NCBI GenBank assembly: GCA_963556195.1
Contig: OY744522.1
Span: 34,928,483-34,992,482, forward strand
DNA length: 64,000 nt
Reading direction: 5' to 3'
Source: Sepiola atlantica
Taxonomy: Eukaryota; Mollusca; Cephalopoda; Sepiida; Sepiolidae
Of this stretch, positions 1-10,320 are shown piece after piece. Under the pieces are notes generated by a model that searched no databases, was not told the origin of the DNA, and saw only the letters and a list, made by a program, of their open reading frames with translations. Position 1 is the first letter of the stretch. The number at the start of each line of letters is the position of its first letter. The position numbers and the translations under genes were made by a program.

Positions 1-770
1 CTCCTCAGAATGCTAACGGGACAGCTACATATTGGAAATAACGGAAAAAAGAAATATTCATCAGCCAAAAAAGAAATATTATAGGCAGAGAGAGGGGGGA
101 TAAAAAAGAGGGGACAAGCAACACACTTAAGTTAAAATCATCTTAAAGGGAAATATAAAAATATAAAGAGATCAGCCAATATGTATCCACAGCTGGAACA
201 AAACAAAAATAAAAATGTAATATTACGATGCGTCTATGAAGCCATCCGACCCACGCATGTCATGCATATATTGACACAAAGTCAAACCCCACCGCCCCAC
301 TCTCCAGTCGCCAGACCAGACAGGCAAAATAGAAATAAAAGTAAAAGTAAAAAACAAAAAACAAAAACAAAACAATCGGTGGTCGATTTTGTGTGATTCT
401 AGTACCCTTAGAAAATTTAGACAGAGATGTAATTTGTGTTAAGAAGAAAAAATACGCACTCTTAGATACGATGGTCAATGTTTTCTTTGTTCTACAACCA
501 GAATTTGTATTCATAACCGACAACAACATCACCGAGGACACCCATAACAAGGACATTTTATCAAAAAACAAAAAAAAAAGTTTGTTTATTTTTGTTTTTT
601 TGAAAAAAAAAATGACACAATAGTGGTCAACTCTGATGATGGAATATTATTCCAAAATTAATAAAATTAAAATAAAAAAAATAAAAAATTAATGTTGCAT
701 TGATAATGGCTTCTATTTTCAATTTTATAATACTGACCCAGCAATGCTTTTGAATGAACTACCCATTTTC

Positions 771-771
<1 letters not shown>
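1..771. other. AT-rich flank, no gene recognised
   Basis: A-rich and T-rich sequence with poly-A tracts around 340-370 and 570-610. Short open frames here have low-complexity composition and no recognisable domain. Nothing else is supported. Confidence 0.6.
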
Positions 772-826
<55 letters not shown>

Positions 827-852
827 CTAATAATTATATATATATATATATA
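772..852. repeat. (TA)n microsatellite
   Basis: Two TA runs, 772-824 and 837-852, separated by a short interruption. The LTR retrotransposon to the right inserted just at the edge of this tract. Tyr-Ile repeat frames read from it are artefacts. Confidence 0.95.
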
Positions 853-855
853 CAG

Positions 856-1280
856 TGTAGCAGCCATCATGCAGGTCCAGAAGGAAAAAGAGTGAGGGTT
901 GCACCGTGCATTGTCCATCTGGGATTGAACCCAGAGTTTTCTAGTCACCAAATAGAAACATGTGCTTTTTGTCACGCGACGAGACTTCACATATGCAAAT
1001 GAGCCTTGTTTTGCATGGACTAATTCTCATCGTGATAAAAAGCTTAGACACTTTGCTCTGGGAAAAGAGCGAGAAAGGTTGACGTGACTACGTCGAGTGT
1101 AAAGAGAAAAAGAAAGAAGAAAAAGAAAAGAAAAAAGGAATCAAATTCTGGACGAAAAGTTTAATTGCAAACGTTGCGTCGTTCTCGTGCGTGTTTGGAC
1201 TGTTGGTAGTGAAAAGACCAAAAGAGACAATTCGGCGGCCCGTTTGAACTCAGTTTTTATTTTATTAACTCTCTGTTACA
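856..1280 (+). repeat. 5' LTR
   Basis: 425 bp, starting TGTAGCAGCC and ending CTGTTACA. It aligns along its length with 4988-5417. It should carry the element's promoter and poly(A) signals, but no TATA box or AATAAA can be assigned confidently by eye. Confidence 0.93.
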
Positions 1281-1319
1281 AGCTATTTCGGCGTTTGTGT
1301 GCTGTTTATTTGTGACATA

Positions 1320-2040
1320 ATGGCGGATGCTAAGTTCGACCTAAAACTCATTCCTGAGTTTGACTGATCTACATCTGTGGTGGACTGGGTTGAGAGAGTG
1401 GAGCTAACCTGTCGTTTATGTGGGGTCAAGCAGGTCGAGTTGGTCATTCCCCTTCGACTAACGGAAGGCGCTCTAGATGTTTACCAGCAGCTAAGCGAGA
1501 ATGATAAGGCCAATGTCGAGCAGACGAAGGCTGCGCTCTACAAAGCTTTTGCGATAGACCCCTGCACAGCATACGAACGTTTTACTACCCGGAAACTATT
1601 GGCAGACAAAACAGTTGATGTCTTCTTTATTGAAAAAGCTGGCCATTCTGTTTGGAGGGTTGCCTGAACAGACTTTCGTGTACGCATTTGTGGTCGGACT
1701 CCCTGTTCGAGTGAAGCAACTCTTGAGGGCATCCGTAAGCATAAAAGCGACACTGATAGAACAGTTACTTGAGTGCGCCCGTGCTATCATCAGGGATGAA
1801 ACGGAACTTGATGAGCATGTCGTAATGGCCACACAGTCAGCCCAGAGAGTGCTTAAAAATTTGCAGAGGACGGAATCGCATGCCAATGTAAATTGTTTCC
1901 GTTGTGGGCGAAGTGGTCACATTGCAAGGAATTGCATGGATAGAAGACTGGGGCGCATACGGTGCTTCTAGTGTGGCGGAATCGGACACATGGCCTCAAG
2001 CTGTTCGGGAAACGAGTCAGGGGACAAGATGTCAGCGCCG
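1320..2040 (+). pseudogene. gag pseudogene with CCHC zinc knuckle
   Basis: The gag frame begins at ATG 1320, 40 bp after the LTR. It meets an in-frame TGA at 1365, continues (DWVERVEL region, LYKAFAIDP region), shifts frame near 1615-1625, then encodes a capsid-like helix-rich stretch. A CCHC knuckle follows at about 1894-1938 (C-x2-C, GH, C). A second knuckle is interrupted by TAG at about 1969. Gag proteins form the particle and bind the element RNA through these knuckles. This copy cannot make an intact product. Assignment rests on the knuckles and on its position between LTR and protease. Confidence 0.85.
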
Positions 2041-2069
2041 CTTTGCTCCCCAGATAAGATGTAAACGAG

Positions 2070-2429
2070 GTGCAACCAATCATCAGAGTACATGTCAACC
2101 AAACGCCTTGCTCAGCGCTTCTTGATTCAGGCTGCTCCCGTACTATAGTGAATGCAAGGTTATGCCGCAACTGGAACAAGAGGAGCATTAAAATAACCAC
2201 AATAAATGGCGAGACACAGGCATGCTGTGGAGTAGCATTGGTAAAGATTTGCACAGACTCTGGTGTATCCGCTGAGGTAAATGTCCTTGTTACACAGAAA
2301 GACATACTGGGCTTCGACCTACTGCTCGGATATGACGCTATCAAGGCACTGGGTGGTGTTCTCATTACACCAGCTGGGACTGTGAAATTCCCTAAGGCAC
2401 TGGTGTGTGCCGCACTTTGTATTGATTGA
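2070..2429 (+). pseudogene. Retroelement aspartic protease domain
   Basis: A 119-codon open frame holding the single-domain retropepsin signature: LLDSG with the catalytic Asp at residue 19 (nt 2124-2132), then a flap region and an LLLGYDAIK motif near the C-terminus. Such proteases cut the Gag-Pol polyprotein. It is frameshifted relative to the knuckle region upstream and ends in an in-frame TGA at 2427, after which the same frame continues into RT. Confidence 0.87.
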
Positions 2430-3170
2430 CCAGACTTCAAGGTGGAGTTTGATCAACGCCAAAAGATCTGGACTGCGTCGTGGAAATGGACGGACGATAA
2501 AGTACCAATCAAGCTACGGAATGGCGTCACAGAATACCCCGTGGCCGCGAACGTTAGAGCCGCATATGAACAAGAGCTTGACGCCTGGATCAAAGATGGC
2601 TGGTTGATCCCGTACCCCAACCAAGAGCTTGGACCTCCAAAAGGTCTAATTCCTTTAATGGCAGTGGTACAACATAACAAATCAAAGGTGCGACCAGTCA
2701 TAGACTACCGTGAGCTCAATCAATATATTGAGGCTTACACGGCTGATGCCGATGTATGTGCAAGCAAGTTACGGGAATGGCACCAGAAAGGATCGAATGT
2801 ATCATTGCTCGATCTAAGGAAGGCCTATCTGCAGGTGAGGGTCGACAAAACTTTATGACCATTCCAGACGATGGTATTTCGCGGCAAGAGATACTGCCTA
2901 ACCAGACTTGGTTTTGGGTTGAATGTGGCACCGCAGATCATGAAGACCATCGTTAGTGCTGTGTTATCCCAGGAAGAGACTGTCGAAAAGGCAACATCGG
3001 CGTACCTTGACGACATTTACATCAATGAAGATGTCAAGTCGGCAATGCACATCCGCGCAAAATTGTCAGAGTTTGGCCTAATGTGCAAAGACCCAGAGTG
3101 GCTTAGAGACGGAGCACGCGTACTTGGCCTGGAAGTCAGAAGGGAGGATGGCACCCTGCGATGGAGATAA
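2430..3170 (+). pseudogene. Reverse transcriptase domain, broken
   Basis: One frame reads from 2430 through an in-frame TGA at 2856 to a TAA at 3168. RT blocks are visible: RPVIDYRELN (fingers), LLDLRKAYLQ (first catalytic Asp region, just before the stop), LGFGLNVAP, and the catalytic box YLDD at 3003-3014. The domain copies the element RNA into cDNA. The stop between the two catalytic blocks disables it. A frameshift follows between 3170 and 3227. Confidence 0.92.
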
Positions 3171-3226
3171 GGAAATGTGATTTCCGGCATCCCTGAAGTT
3201 CTCACAAGAAGGACCATTTTTTCCTT

Positions 3227-3900
3227 GTGCAGAAACTTGTGGGACACCTGCCAGTGTGTGGTTGGTTGTGTGTGGCAGTGGGTGTAATAAAACGCAGGGC
3301 GAATGCGGTAACCAAAGGGTGGGATGATCAAACAAGTAATGCCCTCCTCACTCGAATGATTGCAGAAAGTGTTGAGAGAGCAACGCACGAGGACCCGGCT
3401 CGAGGAGAGTGGTGTGTCAATGGAGAAGAAATGAATGTATGGGTTGACGCTAGTTCACTAGCATTGGGAATCCTATTGGAGAAGGATGGAGCCATGTTGG
3501 AGGATGCCTGTTAGTTGCGGCCTGCAAACACCGCCCAGCACATCAATCTTGCTGAGTTAGATGCTGTGATGAAGGGCGTTAACCTAGCACTACAGTGGCA
3601 AGCAAAGAGGTTGCACTTGCATATTGACTCCCTTTGCGTCTATCACTGGGTGTCCGACACGCTGACTGGGAAAGCAAGAATACGCACTAAGGCAGCAAGT
3701 GAGATGTTGATAAGACGAAGGTTAGACCCCTTAAAGAGTCTGGTCTGCGAGTATGGCCTGGTAGTCAGCGTAACATTGGTCCCGTCATACTGCAACCTTG
3801 CTGACCAACTGACACGAGTGCCTCGCAAATGGTACGATGCAATAAAGGTGGGTGCCGAGCCTGTTCAGCAAACATGCGCTGCTACAGTGAGCACGATGAG
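3227..3900 (+). pseudogene. RNase H region of pol
   Basis: Connection and RNase H-like fold. The VWVDAS motif (about 3434-3451) carries the first acidic residue, NLAELDAV carries the Glu, and LHIDSL carries a further Asp. The block ends in an LADQLTRVP motif, common at the C-terminal end of gypsy/BEL RNase H. An in-frame TAG lies at 3512. It would degrade the RNA strand of the RNA-DNA hybrid. Confidence 0.85.
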
Positions 3901-4990
3901 CAAGCAGCAGATAGAAAACATCCACAGACAGAGCGGACATCCAGGCATCAAGACCCTATATTTTGTGAGGCGCGTAAATCCAGCAGTGGCAAAATCAGAG
4001 GTGAAACAAGTCATCAAGCACTGTGAAATGTGTCAGTCAATTGACCCCGCACCAGCGTGGTGGCGAAAAGGATGACCGGAAGCAAGTGACGCATGGCAAA
4101 GGGTGGGAATGGATATCACCCATTATAATGGCAACCACTTTCTTACTCTCATCGACTGTGGACCAACCCGTTTTGCAGTTTGTCGACCAATTGCACGTCA
4201 AGATTCAGCAAGCGTTATTCGACAACTATTGTCCGTCTTTCATGAAAGGGGTGAACCGCATGAGATTTTGGCTGATAACGACCCAGCATTTTGCAGCCAG
4301 CGAGTAAGACAGTTTTTATTTGAATGGGGAGTTCAATTGCGGTTGCGATGCACTTACGTACCATCAGGCAATGGCATTGCAGAAAGAAGCCACCGCAGCA
4401 TAAAGAGGATTTCTGCCAGGAAGAAGTGTTCTGTTGTGGAAGCAACATACTGGTACAATGTTACGCCGAAGGATGGCATGTCCCCAGCAACCGCACCCGC
4501 AAATGCCATCTACATGTACCGGACTCGGGTAAAAGGTATCAACATTGTGCAGTCACTTGACAATGAGGAGATGGACGGGCCATATGATGTGGGAGATCAT
4601 GTCTGGGTGAAACCGCCAGGCTGTCGATGTACCACCAAATTCAAACGTGGATGCGTGACTGGCATGGTCAGTCAGCAATCTGTCCTGGTTGATGAAATTC
4701 CACGTCACATACGCGATCTCCGCCCTGCTTTGGGGGTGGACCATTCAACCACTGGGGAAAGTAATAGGTCGTCTGGCGATGAACTATTAATGGGCAGCGC
4801 CAGTGATCCTCACGAGAATGAAGCCGCAAGTTCAGAAGTAGAAATTTTGTCAGTAGATTTAGAAGCGGAAACTTCATCGGACGATTCAGAAGCAGAAACT
4901 GGGATACATGTCCCACTTCGGACAAGCTCACAAATCAAAAGGCCACCACCACCCTGCTTCATGTGTGATCAAGAGATCAGGGAGGAGTGT
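3890..4990 (+). pseudogene. Integrase: HHCC zinc domain and DD35E core
   Basis: The HHCC zinc finger lies at about 3910-4035 (two His, then C-x2-C). A TGA at 4073 interrupts, then the frame from 4103 holds the catalytic core. The first Asp is in GMDITH, the second is D58 of this frame in ADND, and Glu is E94 in GIAERS, giving DX35E spacing. An acidic, Ser/Glu-rich tail (about 4790-4920) follows, and the open frame runs on into the right LTR without coding meaning. The catalytic triad is preserved but the zinc domain is separated by a stop. Confidence 0.92.
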
Positions 4991-5417
4991 AGCAGCCATC
5001 ATGCAAGTCCAGAAGGAAAAAGAGTGAGGGTTGCACCGTGCATTGTCCATCTGGGATTGAACCCAGAGTGCTCTAGTCACCAAATAGAAACGTGTGCTTT
5101 TTGTCACGCGACGAGATCTTCACATATGCAAATGAGCCTTGTTTTGCATGGGCTAATTGTCGTCGTGATAAAAATCTTAGACACTTTGCTCTGGGAAAAG
5201 AGCGAGAAAGGTTGACGTTGTGACTATGTCGAGTGCAAAGAGAAAAAGAAAGAAGAAAAAGAAAAGAAAAAAGGAATCAAATTCTGGATGAAAAATTTAA
5301 TTATAAACGTCGCCTCATTCTCGTGTGTGTTTGGACTGTTGGTATTGTGAAGACCAAAAAAGACAAATCGGGCATCCCGTTTGAACTCAGTCTTTATTTT
5401 ATTAACTCTCTGTTACA
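4988..5417 (+). repeat. 3' LTR
   Basis: 430 bp, same ends as the 5' LTR and followed by TACAG. It differs from the left copy by about 30 substitutions and small indels, such as the extra bases near 5216-5220. The divergence gives a relative age since the two LTRs are identical at insertion. Confidence 0.93.
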
Positions 5418-8322
5418 TACAGGGCGTTACGGAGCCCTCCAAAAAGGAGTGCGCTCCAGGAGCACGCTCCTTTTTGCTGGAGCAAAGGAGAGGAGGGCTC
5501 ATTTTATATTCAGCGGGAGTAGAACGTGGTTTTATCGCTCCGCACTCCTCGCTCCAAAATTATTTGATTTTTTTTTTCTTTTAAACATTAGTTTTTTATT
5601 CAGCAATAAAAAGGAAAAGAAAGTTATTTTTTTAAATTATATCTCTGGTAAATGTATATGAGATAGGGAGGGAGGGAGAGGAAGGGAGAGAGGGAGAAAG
5701 AACGAAAACAGAACATTTGAAGTTCTCAGATTTTTACATCGACATGTTAAATTTTTGATGGGACAGTTTTCTTAAGGCAGGAGACAATTTGGCAACAAAT
5801 GTCTTCAAATGTGCCAGTGAGTCTATAGATGTCTTTGAAGTTATTTTCTTATAGATTTTTTTGTATTTATTTTTTTGTATTTATGACAAGTTTGTTTATT
5901 GCTGATTGAATAAATAAGCCAATTTTTCTTTTAATTCGTGTTTTTAAATAAAGAATTTTAGGTTCAATTACACTATAGGGGCCGTTGCATTTTCTCACAC
6001 CATTCACCCAAATATTTGATAAAATCGATTTTGGGGGTGAAATGGTACATTTTGTCCTGACAAAAAATTCTAATTTATTTTTTAGCATACATCAAATTGA
6101 ACTTTTATGCCACATTTTTTTGTTATTCTTAAATTCAAGACTAGTATGTTTTAACCTTTTCATGTTTGCTTTTAGGAAAAATATATTTAGTTCAAGGAAA
6201 AAAACAATAAAAACCAACATGGCCGCTAGCGATTAAAAACCTGGAATTAAAGTTAGATTCTCAACACTTTAAAAAGTAAATGAGAATTTTATTTCAGGAC
6301 CAAAACTATAATTAAGACTAACAATCATTTTCATCCTAAGTTTTGGTGAATACCAAGCGAAATGAGCAAAAGAAAACAGCGGTCCCTATTCTACAATTAA
6401 ACCGATGTTTAAACTTAATTAAATTAAAGAAAATATCTTAAATTTTAATTTTAAAAAGCAAATAATTAGACTTTATGACTAATTTGTTGTTTTTTTAGAA
6501 CCGAAAGTAGATTAGATATCTTTCTTTATCTTAAAAAATTTATCATCGAATATTAAAATTTGTAAACAGTTTGCTTTTGTAGAGATTTCAAATATAGACG
6601 TTTTCACCTTTTTTATTAAAATTTTTAATTTTAATATATGTTTTTGCCTGACCTAGGAAAACTTGCTCCAGTTAATTTTTCGGGGGAGGAAAATTTGACC
6701 CGATACTTTTTCAACTCCCAAGGTCTAGGCCAGATATTTTGTATTAAATTTTAAGACATTAAATGGATCTCTGAATTGTTTATTGACAATTTATTGATAT
6801 TTTTTGGCCAACTTATGAAAAATATTTTTTTTATCTTTAAAAAATAAACTTCATTGTTTTTTTTTTCGCCTCAAATTGTACTATAGAGAAAAAAAATGGA
6901 TAAATCGATTTGTTTGAAAGTACTTGCACGTTTCTGTGTTATAAATAATAATATACATTATACAATATAGTTACGTTCATAAAACAAACAAATATTAAAC
7001 AACAACACGACGATTAATGTTGCCCTGGCTGTCTCTCCTCTCCCAGAGAAATGTTTTCTTTTAAAAGAAAATAATCACTAATAATGTTTAAAAGTAAAAC
7101 TTTATTTACTTAAAACAAATCTGAATTCTCTTCCAAAATAAATAGAAAAAATATTGGGTCAAATTTTCCTTTCCTGAAAAAATAGGTTGTTAATGTAATG
7201 AAAATTAAAATTGTTTTAAAATACTTCAGGGATTTTTCTATTTCTATTTTATACCTCAGGAAACGAAAATTTACGTATAATCCTATACTTCGTCCGACAT
7301 GTTCTCCTATAACTCTCAAAATATTAGCGAGATTTTGTCAAATATTATCTTACGGTCTTACACTTAAAGTGACATCTCAACCCATATTGATGAGATCCTT
7401 TGACGCCCACCCCTATCCTTCGACCATTCATTGGCAGAATAGAACGTTTATGAAAGAAGGTACATTTTCATTATGGAGCGCTGAAAAAGAGCCGCTCCTT
7501 CTTTCATAAAAATTCATGTAAATATGTTTAAATTTCTTTGTTGTTTCTTTAAAAAATCCCTAACCCTAACCCTTAACTCCAGCCCTAACCCTAAACCCTA
7601 ACTCCAGCCCTAACCCTAAACCCTAACTCCAGCCCTAACACTTACCAAAATGATCGTTAAAATGTTCGTTTCATAAAATTAAATTTAAAAAATGCAAAAA
7701 AAACAAAAAAAACGCTACTTTGATTATGAGTCACGGTAAAAAAAAGCAACGAGAACCCAAAGCGAGGCTGGCAAAACAAGACCGCCATGTTTTTCAGTAA
7801 AGATTTGTGCCCAGAAAAAAAAAAATTCATGTCTAATAAAAACCCATTTATCCTACGTAAAAATACAAACAAATGGAATAGCTAACTAGGAAAATCTCCA
7901 GTCTCGACGTACGTCGCATTTATTTGTTGCATATTCATTTTTTTTGACCACGTTCTACAACTTTTTGCGAGTTTGAGGGCTATTGTAAAAGATAGCCCAA
8001 TTTTTTACTGAGTAAAATTTTATGAGGAATCAAATGGTGATATTCATTTTGCATTAGAGGATTTTACAATAATATTTTTGTGCGATCTTCATTTGAGCCA
8101 GAAATTGATGAAAATGGTAATATGAGAATGAAGACTGAGAAAAGAAGAACGCAGGGTTTCTCGTCCATTCCACTGTCTGCCTGCTAGGATGCTCATATTC
8201 ATTTAAAGAATCTGTATATCTGTGAAAATTAATTTTGATTAAAAAAAATTGTAGTGATTTGTGTGTTTTGAAAACTGTTGATATTGTCATTTTCAGTTGT
8301 TAGAGTTTAGTTTTACTTGCAG
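5418..8322. other. AT-rich DNA left of the first host exon
   Basis: No gene recognised. At 5420 the sequence CAGGGCGTTACGGAGC resembles a hAT-type terminus and is followed by GGAGC/GCTCC inverted motifs to about 5560. Similar motifs recur at 7474-7500, so a decayed DNA transposon may fill part of this space. The rest (5580-7440, 7640-8300) is low-complexity A/T sequence. Upstream exons of the host gene may lie to the left of the window or be too short to see. Confidence 0.5.
7557..7640. repeat. Interstitial telomere-like block (CCCTAA motifs)
   Basis: About three units of roughly 25 bp, each made of CCCTAA, CCCTAAA and CCCTAACTCCAG. CCCTAA is the complement of the animal telomere repeat TTAGGG. 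The insert of ACTCCAG in each unit shows a minisatellite built from telomere-like sequence rather than a true telomere end. Confidence 0.8.
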
Positions 8323-8464
8323 ACAAGACAAAATGTGAAAAGAATGAGAAAGAACTGAAATGGATCGAAGAAATGTCGGAAGAAGAATACGATTCCATGT
8401 CTGAGTCTCAAAGAGCTAAAGTTGACAAACGTTTGATGGTCATCAAAATGGAACGAATGAAAAA
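8323..8464 (+). CDS. HYDIN: HYDIN-like gene, exon 1 of the visible set
   Basis: Acceptor ACTTGCAG before 8323 and donor GTAAGT at 8465. The only open frame uses two bases at the start to finish a codon, then reads a charged, helical stretch containing KWIEEMSEEEYDSMSES and VDKRLMVIKMERMKK. Two bases remain at the end. The pattern (EEEYDSMSE.QRA.VD) resembles the segment of HYDIN that introduces its Lys/Glu-rich linker. HYDIN is a very large protein of the central-pair C2 projection of motile 9+2 cilia and flagella. The exon is internal; upstream exons were not found in this window. Identity is by remembered family resemblance plus collinearity of ten exons, not by a database search. Confidence 0.78.
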
Positions 8465-8774
8465 GTAAGTGTTGCAGATTATATAACAGCATGTATCAGG
8501 TTCTAACAAAAGTTCTGTCTGTTTTGAAAGACTTAATAAAACAATGAACGAGCACGATATCAGATTTATTTAATTGTTAATGTAGTCCCCATTCTTATCT
8601 GTGTCGTCTTCCCGCCTGTCAATAAGCTTCGTGATGCCAGTTTTGAACAGCAAAAAGAAACTAACTCTTCAGTCTTAATGCACGTGAATGATTTTGAAAA
8701 CTTCTTAAAAGATGATAATCAGTTTTCAAATATTTTTGAATTCATCTGATCGTTCATGTTATTTCCATTTTTAG
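8465..8774 (+). other. Intron 1
   Basis: 310 bp, GTAAGT to TTTTTAG, AT-rich. No further feature seen. It is the only short intron found here. Confidence 0.7.
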
Positions 8775-8855
8775 AGAGCATAAACAACGAGTGGAAAAAG
8801 ACCGTAAAGAGAAATTAGCGGAAGTGGCTGAAAATCGACGTCAAGAGGAGGAAAA
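8775..8855 (+). CDS. HYDIN: HYDIN-like gene, exon 2
   Basis: 81 nt between TTTTTAG and GTAAGTG. One base completes the Lys codon from exon 1, then 26 codons follow, reading KQRVEKDRKEKLAEVAENRR and ending in Glu/Lys. The composition is that of a continuous single alpha-helix or coiled coil, joining the helix of exon 1. Two bases remain, giving a phase-2 intron. The next compatible exon found is 5.4 kb away, so an unseen exon between them cannot be excluded. Confidence 0.75.
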
Positions 8856-10320
8856 GTAAGTGAAAGCATTTCCTTTGTGTTTTTTTAACAATTATTTTGT
8901 ACTTTTTACTCGGATGAGTCAAAAAAGACAATCTCTTATAAAATAAGGGAGCGGCATAAAAATTGCTGAATCATTATCTGAAATGAACACGTTTTGGTGC
9001 TTGTGCATTATGGCAACAAAATGGCGACAAACAAAATTCCCTTCCTTATTTCTAGAGGAGTGAATCGAAAGGGGAGATAATTCGAATTATTTCAAGTGTC
9101 TTAATTCTTTTCTTGATTTTCCGAAAATGCGTTAAATCTTGAAGACATTTTATTAAATTAAATATATTTTATTTGATGTCAAAATTACTAAAATAAATCT
9201 TTTTTATTTCCTTTTTAATACCGTTTCTTAATGTATTTTATTACAAAAATACTGTTTTTAAATCTTTCTTCTGACAAATTCTCATGCTTCTCTATCTGTG
9301 TTACCGTGACGAAAATAATCGAATATGATCGTTTCGTTATGAGTCCCCCTAAAAAAAATAATTCGAATTATCTCCCATTTCGATTCACTCTTCTAGAAAT
9401 AAGGAAGGGAATTTTGTTTGCCGCCATTTTGTTGCCATAATGCAGAAGCACCTAAGTTTCTTTCACGATCAAATTCAGTTTGACTAAAAACACAGCTGTC
9501 AGCATCAAACAACATTGACAATGCCTACCTCACTCAGACAACAAGCAGTCAACATCTTGACTCTATTCTGTGGCCACCTACTCTTGTCAGACAGATTAGT
9601 GCTCTTCAGTCATAAGGGCACATTGTATATAGTTTAATACATTCAATTCTTTTTAACCAAAACATGTCCCTTTTTCTTTGTTTCATCGGCAATATGTCAC
9701 ACTCTTGCAACCATACATGATATATAACAGTTTGAACTCGTAAAATATGAATTTCTGTGGTCATGAATCGCAACCGAACAGCGAGTAATCAGCAAACAAT
9801 AGAAATGGAAAATAGGCATTATGAATAATCGTAATGAACAACAGTCATGATACAATTGGTAGCCGATCATTCAACTGTAAGTGGACACAAACTGGTGGCA
9901 CTCAATTTCGTCTCGTTTTATAGAGAATTTCAGTGTGCATCTATTGGTTGGGACATGTAATTTACAACAGGCTGTGCAAGTTTGCATACACAATACAAAT
10001 GGCAAAATAATGAATTCATTTGCAAATCGATTGATGCTTTCTGTTTCTCTTGCACCACCTTACATGCAACTCTATGCCGCCTTCCGGTTGCGAATTACAT
10101 CACCAAGTTGCATGTTCATTTGTGTGGCTTTCAAATCATGCACAGGATGAAGCTATGCATGAAGACTACCAACCACAGCGGATATCTTCTACGACTTCAA
10201 TTAGCTCGGCAATGTGATATATGAGCCGCAAATATCGAAGTAAATATTACAAAGTCTTCGACTCACCATTGTATAATAAATGCTTTTTTTTTTAAAATTA
10301 AAAATGAGAATGTGAATATC
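8856..10320. other. Intron 2, left part
   Basis: No exon recognised. Holds the foldback element 8996-9452. The remainder (9453-10320) is unique-looking AT-rich DNA; the open frames at 9881-10224 have no domain and no convincing splice borders. Confidence 0.5.
8996..9452. mobile_element. Foldback MITE with about 95-bp inverted repeats
   Basis: The left arm (8996-about 9092) starts GGTGCTTGTGCATTATGG. The right arm (about 9357-9452) is its reverse complement with a few mismatches. Flanks CACGTTTT and TAAGTTTC agree at 5 of 8 positions, possibly a worn 8-bp target duplication. No coding capacity. The terminal GGTGCTTNTGC is shared with the element at 56496-56929, suggesting one transposase source. 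Confidence 0.8.

Larger units (their letters stand above)
856..5417 (+). mobile_element. LTR retrotransposon, near full length, decayed (Ty3/gypsy-like)
   Basis: A 4562-bp element with two direct LTRs, each starting TG and ending CA, flanked by an exact 5-bp target duplication TACAG (851-855 and 5418-5422). Internal order is gag with zinc knuckle, aspartic protease, reverse transcriptase, RNase H, integrase. RT preceding integrase is the Ty3/gypsy order. The coding region is broken by several in-frame stops and at least three frameshifts, and the two LTRs differ at about 30 positions plus small indels by eye, so the copy is old and inactive. A purine-rich tract (about 4971-4987) directly before the right LTR fits a polypurine tract. 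No primer-binding site was assigned after 1280. The clade was not resolved. Confidence 0.93.

Noticed and set aside
754..1002. Small frames over the TA repeat and LTR
   Set aside because: Tyr/Ile repeats from (TA)n followed by LTR sequence; no coding signal.
1281..1300. Primer-binding site of the first LTR element
   Set aside because: The bases after the LTR do not resemble a tRNA 3' end that I can recognise, so none was assigned.
9881..10224. Two overlapping + strand frames with Cys/Met-rich peptides
   Set aside because: No domain and no splice context compatible with exons 2 and 3.
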